Both the position numbers and the translations under genes were made by a program. The notes beneath the pieces were generated by a model. That model saw only the letters and a program-made list of their open reading frames with translations, was not told where the DNA came from and did no database searches. DNA of 64,000 nt, taken from the NCBI GenBank assembly GCA_037179385.1, contig CM074195.1:31018222-31082221 (forward strand). The letters are read 5' to 3'. Below are positions 36,700-49,525 of this stretch, in pieces (positions within the stretch are counted from its first letter, which is position 1; the number at the start of each line of letters is the position of its first letter). Source of the DNA: Holothuria scabra (taxonomy: Eukaryota > Echinodermata > Holothuroidea > Aspidochirotida > Holothuriidae).

Positions 36700-39110
36700 A
36701 TTTATTTTCAGTATTTAAAAGGGACCTTCACTTAATCTAAGCATTCTTTTGAAATATTCATTTAAATCCTGTTTGTTATTCTGTTTTGTTATGCACTTAA
36801 TTTTACAGTGTATTTTGTGACATACTTTCGTTGTAATTGAATGATATGGTTGTCTGAAAATGCCCTTTTTTAATCTTCATTGCATTTTGAAAGGCTTTGA
36901 TCTAATTATGAAATGATTTCCCTCGATACTCAGGAATTTTTTTTTTTTTGGGGGGGGGGGGGGCATGAGTCCACCTCTGACTATTGTGTCAGAAAAATTT
37001 CAGTAGTAGGAGCATTTATGGGGAAGAGACATGTTAGGTTATTTGTATTTACTGCAGTGCCATCAGAATTTGGTTGTCAACATCTTCAGCTTGTTAGGCG
37101 GTGCACTTCAATAGTTTTACTGTGTATTTTGAGACATACCTTCCTGGTCATTGAACTGATATGGTTGTCAGAAATTGTTTGTACACCTTGTTTAATCTTG
37201 ATTGTATTTGTGAAGGGTTTTGATTTCGTATCATTATGTTTATCATCTGACCTGTCAGACAGTACTGATCAAAGGTTGACAGGGTTTTGTAAAAGCAGTT
37301 TGAAACATTCTTTCAGTGATCCAGAAGTGGCTGTCTGATATTATACCACAGTTGTGCCAGTTGGACAGGAGGACATTTTATAACAGGGAAGATCGTCAAT
37401 AACTTGTAACTGTATTAAAGTCCTTAATTCGGGACAATCAATTTTTATTTAACTGTGTACTGAGAACTTCAGTTTCTTAAGAGTTGTAATTTAATTTGTT
37501 TTGACAGGAGAATTTGTAGGGAAGTGACATGTTAGGTTATTTACATTTACTGCAGTGCCATCAGAATTTGGTTGTCAACATCTTCAGCTTGTTAAGCCTG
37601 CATGCACTTAAATAGTTTTACTGTGTATTTTGAGACATACCTTCCTGGTCATTGAAATGATCTGGTGGTCAGAAATTGTTCGTAGGGCCTTGTTCAACCT
37701 TGATTATATTTGTGAAGGCTTTTGATTTTGTACCATATATGTTTATCATCTGACCTGTCAGACAGTACTGATTAAAGGTTAACAGGGTTTTGTAAGAGCA
37801 GTTTGAAACATTCTTTCAGTGATCCAGAAGTTGTATATCTTTATGCTGTCTGATATTATACCACAGTTGTGCCAGTTGGACAGGAGGACATTTTATAACA
37901 GGGAAGATCGTCAATAACTTGTAACTGTATTAAAGTCCTTAATTCGGGACAATCAATTTTTATTCAACTGTGTAACTGAGAACTTCAGTTTCTTAAGAGT
38001 TGTAATTTAATTTGTTTTGACAGGAGAATTTCTAGGGAAGTGACATGTTAGGTTATTTACATTTACTGCAGTGCCATCAGAATTTGGTTGTCAACATCTT
38101 CAGCTTGTTAAGCCTGCATGCACTTAAATAGTTTTACTGTGTATTTTGAGACATACCTTCCTGGTCATTGAAATGATCTGGTGGTCAGAAATTGTTCGTA
38201 GGGCCTTGTTCAACCTTGATTATATTTGTGAAGGCTTTTGATTTTGTACCATATATGTTTATCATCTGACCTGTCAGACAGTACTGATTAAAGGTTAACA
38301 GGGTTTTGTAAGAGCAGTTTGAAACATTCTTTCAGTGATCCAGAAGTTGTATATCTTTATGCTGTCTGATATTATACCACAGTTGTGCCAGTTGGACAGG
38401 AGGACATTTTATAACAGGGAAGATCGTCAATAACTTGTAACTGTATTAAAGTCCTTAATTCGGGACAATCAATTTTTATTCAACTGTGTAACTGAGAACT
38501 TCAGTTTCTTAAGAGTTGTAATTTAATTTGTTTTGACAGGAGAATTTGTAGGGAAGTGACATGTTAGGTTATTTACATTTACTGCAGTGCCATCAGAATT
38601 TGGTTGTCAACATCTTCAGCTTGGTAAGCCTGCATGCACTTAAATAGTTTTACTGTGTATTTTGAGACAACCCTTCCTGGTCGTTGAAATGATCTGGTGG
38701 TCAGAAATTGTTCGTAGGGCCTTGTTCAACCTTGATTATATTTGTGAAGGCTTTTGATTTTGTACCATATATGTTTATCATCTGACCTGTCAGACAGTAC
38801 TGATTAAAGGTTAACAGGGTTTTGTAAGAGCAGTTTGAAACATTCTATGAATGATCCAGAAGTTGTATATCTTTATGCTGTCTGCATGATATTTTACCAT
38901 AGTTGTGCAAGTGGGGCAGGAGGACATTTTATTACAGGGAAGATTGTCAATGATATGTAACTGTTAAGTCCATAATCGGGACGATAAAATTTTATTCAAC
39001 CATGTACTGAGAACTTCAGTTTCTTATGACTTGTAATTTACTTTGTTTGACAGGAGAATATTTAGGGAAGTGACATGTTAGGTTATTTTCTTTACACAAG
39101 TAGTGAAAGA
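36700..39110. repeat. Satellite A: tandem ~516-bp monomers
   Basis: The anchor GGTTATTTACATTTACTGCA recurs. Counting from GAAG(T/A)GACATGTTAGG, monomers start at 37,022, 37,521, 38,037, 38,553 and 39,067, giving spacings of 499, 516, 516 and 514. The monomers at 37,521-38,036 and 38,037-38,552 are almost identical, so the last duplication is recent. A more diverged half-monomer is visible from about 36,780, immediately after the recombinase-like pseudogene, including a T-run/G-run at 36,939-36,963. No coding function is supported. Confidence 0.9.
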
Positions 39111-42100
39111 AACAGTGCCATGTATTGAGGTGTTGGTACAAAAAAGGATTCCAGTCGTTTATATTTAAAGTTCCAAAATGGTGGGATTTTGCCATTCTTT
39201 TAAGGCTATATAGTATTGAACTTTCAAGAAAGGGTCACTCAAAACAAAACTGTTGATAAGTTATCAACTTTTAGTGCAGGGTAAGATAAAGTCTGTATAC
39301 TACACTAAATTTGGAAACAAACAGAAGTCGGGGTACTGGACCCAACTTTTAATGTGTGAGAATGAAGCCAGTACTTATATAATATTAGAGCTGATACTGT
39401 ATATATAACTGGAGAGGTATCTACATGCAAAAAATTACAATAAAAAGTTCATCTCATTTTGAATAAAGGTTAAATCAGTGAACTCAACTTTTTAAAAACT
39501 TAAATGTAGGTATATTTAGTAAAGAAGTATGGATTATTTTCATGCATGCTGGCCGATTTCTGTAGACTACAGTTACACACAGCAGCGCAGTGGAAGGACC
39601 GGAGTTCTGTATTGAGGTGTGAGTACCAAAAAGGATTCCAATTCTTATTTGAAGTTCCAAAATGGTGGAAGTTTGATAATCTTTTAAGGCTTTAGTAATG
39701 ATCTTTTAAAAAAAGGGTCACCCAAAAAGAAAATGGTTCACAAATTATCTACTCTTAGTGCAGGATAAAGTGTGGGTGCTAAACAGGATTCCAGTTGTTA
39801 TTTGAAGTTAAAAACAGGTGGAAATTTTGACATTCTTAAGGCCATAGTGGTGAACTTTTAAGAAAATGTCAGTCAAGACAAAACTATTGCTAATTAGTTA
39901 ACTATTCTTAGTGCAGGATAAGACTAACATTAAAATTATATTACCACTGAAACTTTTTAATGACCGACTTCTATGAATGTGTAAAGTAAATATATACATG
40001 TGTAATATAACACGTCTGGCTGTGACCACCTTTTGTGTATGTTGTAGCAACATGTAATTGACCCCCTCCCCCACACCCATATTTATAGCCAGGTGTAATT
40101 TTTAAGGTACTGAATTGTGTACTTAGCAAGTGGCTAGTTCTGCAACATTCCAGACAAGATATTTTCAAAGACTAGGTTTCGTTTGAAATAAACTTGTCCG
40201 GAAGTGTGTATCAGGTTATGTTTGAAAAGATATGAATTGCTTTACATGTTTCAAGAACTCATTAAACAGTTGTCTGAAATTGTTGGTACACTTTGTTTAA
40301 TCTTGATTGTATTTGTGAAGGGCTCTCGTTTCGTATCAAATATATTTATCATCTGACCTGTCAGACAGTACTGATTGAAGGTTAATAGGGTTTTGTAAAA
40401 AGCAGTTTGAAACATTCTTTCAGTTATAACAGAAGTTGTATATCTTTATGCTGTCTGATATTATACCATCTTTGTGCCACTTGGCAGGAAGACATTTTAT
40501 AACGGCGAAGATCGTCAATAATTTGTAAGTGTAAAGTCTGTAATGATTCGGGACAATCAATTTTTATTCAACTATGTACTGAGAACTTAGTTTGTTAAGC
40601 TTTGTACTTTACTTTGTTTTGACAGGAGAATTTGTAGGGAATTAGTGACTTCTATTTTGGTTACTTCCTTTACACTAGTAGTGAAAGTAACAGTGCCCTG
40701 TATTGAGGTGACCAGGGTACAGAAAAGGATCATATCAGTTGTTATTTAAAGTTAACAGAACGGTGAAAATTTTGCAATTCTTTTAAGGCCATATATAGTA
40801 ATGAACTTTAAAGAAAGGGTCAATCAAAGCAAAACTATTGCTAGGTTATCTTACTCTTAGTGCAGGATAAAATTAACTCTTTTAACGTGTGAGTATATAA
40901 AGTCAATGCTATTATACGGCTGATACTATATGTCGGTGAACATGGTATATACATGCAACAAATTATTATAAAACAGTTTATGCTCATTTTGGAGTTATTG
41001 GTTAGATATCAAACTTAAACTCTCTTTTAAAAAGGTACATGCATGTATTCTCAGTAAAGAAGTATGGGTTAGTTTCTTGCATGCCTATTTCTGTAGACTA
41101 CAGTTAAACACAACAGTGGATCAAAGGACCAGCAGTGCCCTGTATTGAGGTTTGGGTTCAAAAAAAGATTCCAGTTGTTATCTGAAGTCAAAAAAGGTGG
41201 AAATTTTTTGACATTCTTTTAAGGCCATAGTTAAAAACTTGAAAGAATATGTCAATCAAACAAAACTCTTGCTAAGTTAACTTCTTTTAGTGTAGGATAA
41301 AATTAGGACTAAGCACTACACTACATTTCGAAACTCACAGTAGTTGAGCTACTCGACCCAGCTTTTGATGTGTGAGTGTGAAGTCAATACTATAATATAA
41401 GGCTGATGCTGCACATCAGTTAACTGGTTTATACATGCACCAACGTGCAGTTTAAGTTCATGTTCATTTTGGAGCTATTGGTTAAATCAATGGACTCACT
41501 TTTAAAAACTGCATACATAGGTATGTGCAGTAAACAAGTATGGGTAAGTCTCATGCAGGCCTATTTTTGTAGACAACAGTTACACACAGCAGTGCAAGGA
41601 CCGGTGCCCTGTATTGAGGTGTGAGTGCAAAAAAGGATTCCAGTTGTTATTTGAAGTTAAAAACAGGTGGAAATTTTGACATTCTTATGGCCACAGTGAT
41701 GAACTTTTAAGAAAATGTCAGTTAAGACAAAACTATTGCTAATTAGTTAACTATTCTTAGTGCAGGATAAGACTAACATTAAAATTATATTACCACTGAG
41801 ACTTTTTAATGACTGACTTCTATGAATGTGTATTAAGTAAATATATACATGTGTAATATAACAAGTTTGGCTGTGACCACCTTTTGTGTATGTTGTAGCA
41901 ACATGTGACTGACCCCCTCTCCCACACCCATATTTATAGCCAGGTGTAATTTTTAAGGTACTGAATTGTGTACTTAGCAAGTGGCTAGTTCTGCAACATT
42001 CTAGACAAGATATTTTCAAAGACTAAGTTTTGTTTGAAATTAACTTGTCCGGAAGTGTGTATCAGGCTATGTTTGAAAAGACATGAATTGCTTTACATGT

Positions 42101-45100
42101 TTCAAGAACTCATTAAACAGTTGTCTGAAATTGTTGGTACACTTTGTTTAATCTTGATTGTATTTGTGAAGGGCTCTCACTTCGTATCATAGGCCGATAT
42201 ATTTATCATCTGACCTGTCAGACAGTACTGATTAAAGGTTAATAGGGTTTTGTAAAAAGCAGTTTGAAACATTCTTTCAGTTATAACAGAATTTGTATAT
42301 CTTGTAGGTGTGAGTACAAATAAACAGTTTCTTACTGTTTTTTAAGGTAACCAAAAAGCTGGCAGTTTTGACTTTCTCTCAAGCCTATAGTAATGAACTT
42401 TTAAGAAAGGGTAAACCAAAGTAAAGCTAGTGCTACATAGTATCTAGTGCTCATTCTGCGCGTAAAATTGTAACAACTGCAGGCCTACTGTATTTCTGTA
42501 GACCACAGTTGCATAAGCAGTGGAAAGACTGGTGCCCTGTATTGAGGTGTGGGTACAAAAAAAGGTTCATATCAGTTGTTATTTAAAGTTAACAAAATGG
42601 TGGAAATTTTGCATTTCTTTTAAGGCCATATATAGTAATGAACTTTAAATTCATTTTGCTCATTTTGGAGTTATTGGTTAGATATCAAACTTAAACTCTC
42701 TTTTAAAAAGTTACATGCATGTATTCTCAGTAAAAAAGTATGGGTTAGTTTCATGCACGCCTATTTCTGTGGACTACAGTTTAACACAACAGTGGATCAA
42801 AGGACCAGCAGTGCCCTGTATTGAGGTTTGGGTTCAAAAAGGATTCCAGTTGTTATTTGAAGTCAAAAAAGGTGGAAATTTTTTGACATTCTTTTAAGGC
42901 CATAGTAAAAAACTTGAATGAATATGTCAATCAAACAAAACTCTTGCTAAGTTAACTTCTTTTAGTGCAGGATAAAATTAGGACTAAGCACTACACTACA
43001 TTTTGAAACTCACAGTAGTTGAGCTACTGGACCCAGCTTTTTATGTGTGAATATAAAGTCAATACTAAAATATAAGGGCTGGTAGTACTGCACATCAGTT
43101 AACAGGTATATACATGCAACAAATTACAATAGAAAATTGATGTTCATTTTGGAGTTATTGGTTAAATCAATTAACTCACTTCTAAAAACGAGATGTAGGT
43201 ATGTACAGTAAAGAAGAATGGGGAAGTTTCATACAGGCCTATATGTGAGGACTACATTTACACACAGCAGTTGAAGGACTGCTGTCCTAGCTGTATTGAG
43301 GTGTGGGTACATGAAAGGATTTCAGTTCTTATATAAAGTTACAAAACAGTTGGAATTTTGATGTTCTTTTAAGGCTATAGTAATATAGAAGAAATATTAT
43401 ATATATATATATATTTGAAGAAAGGGTCAATCAAATTAAACTGTTGATAAATTATCTACTCTTAGTGCAGGATTAAATGAACACTTTGTACTACACTAAA
43501 TATGGAAATTAACAGTAGTTAAGGTACTGGACCCACCTTTTAATGTGTGAGTGTAAATTCAATACTATAATACAAGGGCCGATACTGTATATGAGTGAAC
43601 AGGTATATTCATGCAACAAATTATAGTATAAAGTTTATGTTCATATTGAAGTGATTGGCTAAATCAATGTACTCACATTATAAAACTTACAGGTAGGTAT
43701 GCACCCACAGTAAAGAAGAATAGGTTAGTTACATGCAGGCCTATTTCTGTAGACTACAGTTACACACAGCAGTGGAAGGACCGGTGCCATGTATTGAGGT
43801 GTGGGTACATGAAAGGATTCCTGTTGTTATTTAAAGTTACAGAACAGAAGAAATTTTGTTGTACTTTAGAGGCTATACTAATACACTTTGAAGAAAGGGT
43901 CAATCATATTAAAACTATTGATAAATTATCTATTCTTAGTGAAGGATAAAATAAAAACCGTTTACTACACTTAATTTGGAAACACACAGTAGTTGAGGTA
44001 CCAGATTCACCTTTCAATTTGTGAGTGTAAAGTCAATACTATAATATAAGGGCTGATACTGTACATTAGTGAATAGGTATATAGATGCAGCATACATAAA
44101 GTTTATGTTCTTCTTGGAGTGATTGGTTAAATGATTGGTTAAATCAATGAATTCACATTAAAAAACTTACAGGTAGGTACAGGATGAAATAAACAGTGTG
44201 TACTACACTTAATTTGGAAACACACAGTAGTTGAGGTACTGGACCGGCCTTTTAATGTGTGAGTATAAAGTCAATGCTCATATAAGGGCTAATACTGTAC
44301 ATTAGTGGATAGGTATATACATGCAACAAATTACACTAGAATGTTCATGTTTATTTTGGAGTTATTGGTTAATTTTTGTAGAACTAACTTTAAAAAAAAA
44401 GAATACGTAAGTTTCATGCAGGCCTATTTCTGTAGAGTATGGTTACACACAGCAGTTGAAGGACCGGTACCCTGTATTGGGTGTGGGTACATGAAAGGAT
44501 TCCAGTTGTTATTTAAAGTTACAAAACAGTTGGAATTTTGATGTTCTTTAAAGGCTACAGTAATATACTTTGAAGGAATCATCAGTCAAATTAAAAGTTT
44601 TGATAAATTTTTTACTCTTAATGATAAAAAAAATTAAAACTCTGTACTACATTTAATTTTGGAAACACACAGCAGTTGAGGTACTGGACCCACCTTTTAA
44701 TGTGTGAGTGTAATGTCAATACTATAATATAAGGGCTGATACTGTACATTAGTGAATAGGCATATAGATGCAGCAAATTACATTATAAAGTTTACATTCA
44801 TTTTGGACTTATTGTTTAAGTCAACAAACTCACATTTTAAAACTTACAGGTAGGTATATACAGTTAAGAAGAATAGGTAAGTTTCATGCAGGCCTATTTC
44901 TGTTTACTACTGTTACACCCAGCAGTAGAATGACCAGTTCCCTCTATTGGGTGTTTGTACATGTAAGGATTCCAGTTCTTATTTAAACTTACAAAACAGT
45001 TGGAATTTTGATGTTCTTTTAAGGCTACAGTAATATACTTTGAAGGAAGGGACAATAAAATTTAAACTGTTGATAAATTTTCTACCCTTAGGTCAGGATA

Positions 45101-46815
45101 AAATTAACACTTTGTACTATACTAAATATGGAAACACACAGTTAGTTAAGGTACCAGACCCACCTTTTGATGTGTGAGTATAAAGTCAATACTATAAGGG
45201 CTAATACTGTATATCAGTGAACAGTTATATTCATGCAACAATTTATAATATAAAGTTTATGTTCATTTTGAAGTGATTGGTTAAATCAATGAACTCACAT
45301 TAAAAAACTTCCAGGGAGGTATGTACAGTAAAGAAGAATAGGTAAGTTTCATACAGGCCTATTTCTGTAGACTATGGTTACACACAGCAGTGGAAGGACC
45401 AGTGCACTGTATTGAGGTGTGGGTACATGAAAGGATTCCAGTTCTTATTTAAAGTTACAAAACAGGTTGAATTTTGATGTTCTTTTAAGGCTACAGTAAT
45501 ATACTTTGAAGGAAGGGTCAATCAAATTAAAACTATTGATAAATTATCTATTTTTAGTGAAGGATAAAATAAAAACTGTTTACTACACTTAATTTGAAAA
45601 CACACAGTAGTTGAGGTACAGGGCCCACCTTTCAATGTGTGAGTATAAAGTCAATACTATAATATAAGGGCTGATACTGTATATGAGTGAACAGTAATAT
45701 TCATGCAACAAATTATAATATTAAGTTTAAGTTCATTTTGGAGTTATTGGTTAAATCAATGAACTCACATTAAAAAACTTACAGGTAGGTATGTACAGTA
45801 AAGAAGAATAGGTAAGTTTCATGCAGGCCTATTTCTGTACACTTCAGTTACACAGAGCAGTGGAAGGACCCCTGCCCTGTATTGGGTGTGGATACATGAA
45901 AGGATTCCAGTTGTTATTTAAAGTTATAAAACAGTAGAAATTTTGATGTCCTTTTAAGGCTATAGTAATGAAATTTTAAGACAGGGTCAAGCAAATCAAA
46001 ACTGTTCATAGATAATCTACCCTTAATTCATGATAAAATAAATGCTGTATCCTACACTTAATAAAAATGTTCATATTTATTATGTTTATTTGTTAATGAT
46101 CAGTGAAGTCACCTTTAAAAACTACATGTAGGTGTGTACACTAAACAAGTATGGGTAAGTTTAAGGTAGGCCCATTTCTGTAGACTTCATGTCAGAGTAT
46201 ACACAGCAGGGAAGGACGGCTGCTCTGTGGTTAGGTGTGAGTACAGAAAAGGATTCCAGCTGTTACAGACATTTCAGTTAACAAAAAGGTGGAAATTTTG
46301 ATGTTCTTTTGAGGCTATAGCAATGAACTTTTTAAAAAGGGTCAATCAAAACATAACTGTTGATAAGTTATCTACTCTTAATGCAGGATAAAATTAACTC
46401 TACCAAATTTACTCTAATAAATGACCTGGGGCATGACATTTTCGTGAAGGAGGGCTTTAGTTAGAGTAAAATTTACCAGCAAGGAATCTTACCTAAATAT
46501 CAGCATTGCACATGCTTAGGTGATTCATATCAACAAACAGTTTTCCAGAAACATTCTTTTGTGGCAGGGGATGAGACTTCATGAGATTGCTTGGCAATGC
46601 GGTAGCACTATTTCATTTTCATATTACTCCTTTCTTTCAGGAAAATTACAATATCACTGTATGCAATGTGGTGAAATATTTAAGGGGGGCGTTTATTAGA
46701 AAGGGGCATTAATTACCAGAGTAAATATGGCATGTTCTGCACTTTGGTTGGAAACACACAGTAGTTGAGGTACTGGACCCATGTGTTAATGTGTGTGTAT
46801 AAAGTCATTATCATC
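39111..46815. repeat. Satellite B: ~470-bp monomers with interspersed satellite A pieces
   Basis: The block CACACAGCAGTGGAAGGACC recurs, in variants, near 39,580, 41,590, 43,260, 43,755, 44,445, 44,920, 45,385, 45,852 and 46,200. Successive spacing in the regular part is about 465-490 bp. Other markers are TACATGAAAGGATTCCAGTT and GGCCTATTTCTGTAGAC. Satellite A pieces recur at about 40,200-40,640 and 42,030-42,310, and the block at 39,768-40,168 repeats at 41,617-42,019. That gives a higher-order period near 1.85 kb. The array ends near 46,815 and is interrupted by a MITE at about 46,406-46,726. Confidence 0.88.
46406..46726. mobile_element. Candidate MITE interrupting satellite B
   Basis: Satellite B sequence stops at about 46,405 and resumes at about 46,730 with 'ggaaacacacagtag'. 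The inserted piece starts ATTTACTCTAATAAATG and ends with the near complement (ATTACCAGAGTAAAT). Near-terminal GGGGCAT and its complement occur at both ends. A target duplication is not obvious. Confidence 0.6.
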
Positions 46816-46942
46816 ATTTGGTCCCACATCTTAATGTCAAGACTCAGTGCGGTCCCCCAACATGTGGCCAAATATGTGTCCATTTCCTGGTCTCCCAAAT
46901 GTAGGCAAGGTTTGTGTGTGCGTGTGTGTAGGAAGAACCTTA

Positions 46943-47176
46943 AGATGGAGTTTTACGACCCAGTTTCCAACCTATTACTTCAAGTCGAGCCAGCCACAGC
47001 CTTTTTTCCAGTTGTGGCTCACTGGCTTGTTTTCCCTACTCCATTGCTAATGAGGATCTTCACGCACAACTGCTGTAGGTCCCATTTTTAGAGTCTTTGG
47101 TATGACTCGACCTTAGAAGCGAACCCGGGCCTTCCGCGTGAGAGGCGGATGCTCTACCCTCAGGCCAAACACGCGG
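46943..47176 (-). repeat. tRNA-derived SINE, near full length
   Basis: Read on the minus strand it begins with a tRNA-like head: box-A-like TGGCCTGAGGGTAGAGCATC, an anticodon arm CCGC-CTCTCAC-GCGG (loop like tRNA-Glu CTC) and box-B-like GGTTCGCTTC. A family-specific body and a TTAG-type tail follow. Internal pol III promoter boxes would let it be transcribed. A near-identical copy is at 48,475-48,713, with headless fragments at 11,553, 23,637, 27,147 and 56,895. Confidence 0.85.
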
Positions 47177-48474
47177 TACCTTATTTTATGGAAAGTCCAA
47201 GGTTGCTTGTTCAAGGTATATTGTAACCATAGGTAAGGTTAGATGTAGTTTGTAACCATGGGCGGCGTCGAGCGGGGAGCAGGGGGCAATGAACTAATAT
47301 ATTCGCCAGAAAATGTGAAAGAGAAGAAAAAGAAGGGAAAAGGGCGAAAAGGAGGGAACACCTAACTCGTGTTTTTCCCATGCAACCTCCAACAATGTAC
47401 CCTGATTGCCACACGGGATTTTCTTCTGAACAATGCATTTAGCAATTATTTCATCAATATGATCAATTTTTGTGAAACATTTACTTTTTTTTTACTTACT
47501 TGTTTCAGTTTCCTGAACTAGTTTATGTGGAAATCAATTGGGAAAGTGAACAAAGTCAAACAACACTTTACAGCTGTTGAATTAGGTCTATGACTTTATA
47601 CCTAGACTCCAAGACCGTTAACGGTGCTTTAACACTTAATTTCGAGCAAGGGATGAGATCTGGATCTGATTCATCCCTCGAGATCACCTCTTTCTGTAAA
47701 ATATTAACAAATTGAAGGCAGGGAACATTACAGCAGACACTATTGTCACACCTGTCATTACGATTTTAATTTTTGTGTGTTTGTTGATCACTTGATCTGG
47801 GCTTTGATCCACTTAAAGCGGTCAAGTGTGAAAACAAAATCTCAAGGGGATGATCTGATCTAGATCTGACCGTCCCCTCAAGCTCTTCTTTAAAGTGTTC
47901 TATGGGTGATCAACTTGTAATGCTTGATAAAATTTTACTTGTCCAGCTGACATTCAGAGAATTGAACAGGGAATTTTTGGAGGTTTATTGAACTGTTAAA
48001 CTCAAACCGCACCCAATGAGAGGTTGAAGGGTTACTTTTTCAGTGTACTGCAAGAATAAAACTCTTTGTTTAGTTATATTCTAATAACTCATAAGCTTTT
48101 CGGGGGTTTTTTGTTGTTTCATTTGAAAACTGAACTATTTAAATCATTGCTAGGCAATTTTACAATATTAAACAGTCTTCTTACTATTTTGTTTTCTGTC
48201 TGTCACACTCATTCAGTTTGTTCATGTGAGCTGTTACCCACCCATTGGGCAAGTAAAGCTAATAGACCTTATGCATATGATGTCACAGAGCAAAAGTATG
48301 CCCTCCTTCCGGAACAAAACCAACCAACATCGACAAATGCAGAAAGCTGATTTGTCAACCAGTCAAAAATACACAGTCTCATACATGTTCGGGGCGAATG
48401 CTTATGTGTGCGACCAAGTGTTCCACTGGTCTGCCCCCGAGGATGACATCAGTGTGGATGTTAGTTAGCTGGTG
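47177..48474. other. Non-coding between SINE copies
   Basis: No gene or recognisable element was seen. Several GATC-containing palindromic blocks lie at 47,650-47,870. Confidence 0.4.
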
Positions 48475-48713
48475 AGATGGGGTTTTACAGCCCAGTTTCC
48501 AACCTACTGGTTCAAGTCGAGTCAGCCACAGCCTTTTTTCCAGTTGTCGCTCACTGGCTTGTTTTCCCTACTCCAATGCTAATGTGGAGCATAATGCTTA
48601 ATGGCAGTAGGTTCCTTTTTCTAGAATCTTTTTGGTATGAATTGACCTGGGAAGCGAACCCGGGCCTTTTGCGTGACAGGTGGATGCTCTACCCTTCGAC
48701 CAAACAAGCGGTC
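48475..48713 (-). repeat. tRNA-derived SINE, near full length
   Basis: The second near-complete copy of the family at 46,943-47,176. Its minus-strand head carries GGTAGAGCATCCACCTGTCAC and the box-B-like GGTTCGCTTCCC. Its anticodon arm is altered (CTGTCAC) relative to the first copy. TTAGTTAG next to the 3' end (48,459-48,466) is the tail. Confidence 0.85.
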
Positions 48714-49352
48714 AGTGTGGAGTCAATGAACAAGGTGTATTCAGGTGTGCAAAAAAAAGATAACTGCACCATGGTGTTTACCTGAGAACTTATGTCCCAA
48801 CCCTATGCCTCCCCCTATGCCTCCCCCTTCCCTGTGCCTTCCCCCTCCCTATCATGTCCCTGCAAACTGAAAAAATGCCTTCAAGGATCACACAGATCGG
48901 CTCACCATATGTTCCATAACAGAGTATGTCACTATATGTACTAAATGTTACTAGGATAGTAAGGACAAGTCTAGCGAATCAAGGTCTTGTAAAAAACTGA
49001 CCCACTATAGGCTGACCACCTTCTTTCTAAATTGGTGTTCATATACAAATGAGGTCAAGGTTACCTTACCATCATTTAGCCTGATGAAGCATCAGTCTTG
49101 TGAATAAACGTTCAACTGGGCCTTGCTCTAAATATAACATACTCCTGTTTATCAAGTTACGGTTTCTTATTTGAAGATATTATAACAATGAAAGCAGCCC
49201 ATAACCAGTTTTAAAGGTTTTCATGGATTAATGAAAAAACTTTGCAGCATATAAATTTTGTGGGGGTTAAACTTGATCCACCCCTCTTCAACCTTTCCTT
49301 CTACCCCTCCACCCTCCACCTTAGCACTAAATGGTAACCTTGCCATTTCGAA

Positions 49353-49525
49353 TCACTTCACTAACAATTCTAAAGAAGACTTAATATCAGCTCTTAAAAC
49401 TCTAATCTTTTGCACTTTGTAAACTTTCTCCAAGTATGGTTTTGAGATTGCAAGGACCATATCAGAGGGAAGTATGCTCTGAAAAGCATCCGGTGAGAGA
49501 TTGCTGGACAGATGATGTAGAATAT
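49353..49525 (-). CDS. HPS3: HPS3-like gene, last coding exon
   Basis: The acceptor is TTATCCATTAG on the minus strand. The exon enters with two bases of a split Asp codon and ends at TGA 49,353-49,355, encoding ILHHLSSNLSPDAFQSILPS through LELLVK. The split codon fits the donor of the preceding exon. Confidence 0.75.

Noticed and set aside
46765..47091. 108-codon plus-strand open frame
   Set aside because: It runs from satellite B into a SINE; it is repeat-derived.
47100..47170. tRNA gene on the minus strand
   Set aside because: The tRNA-like head belongs to a repeated SINE; D- and T-arm pairing is poor and the body repeats at 48,475.
49083..49120. Hammerhead-ribozyme-like CTGATGA followed by AAACG, as at ends of Penelope-type elements
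   Set aside because: The stem II bases between the core parts do not pair and the GAAA core is altered (GAATAAA), so no ribozyme is supported.
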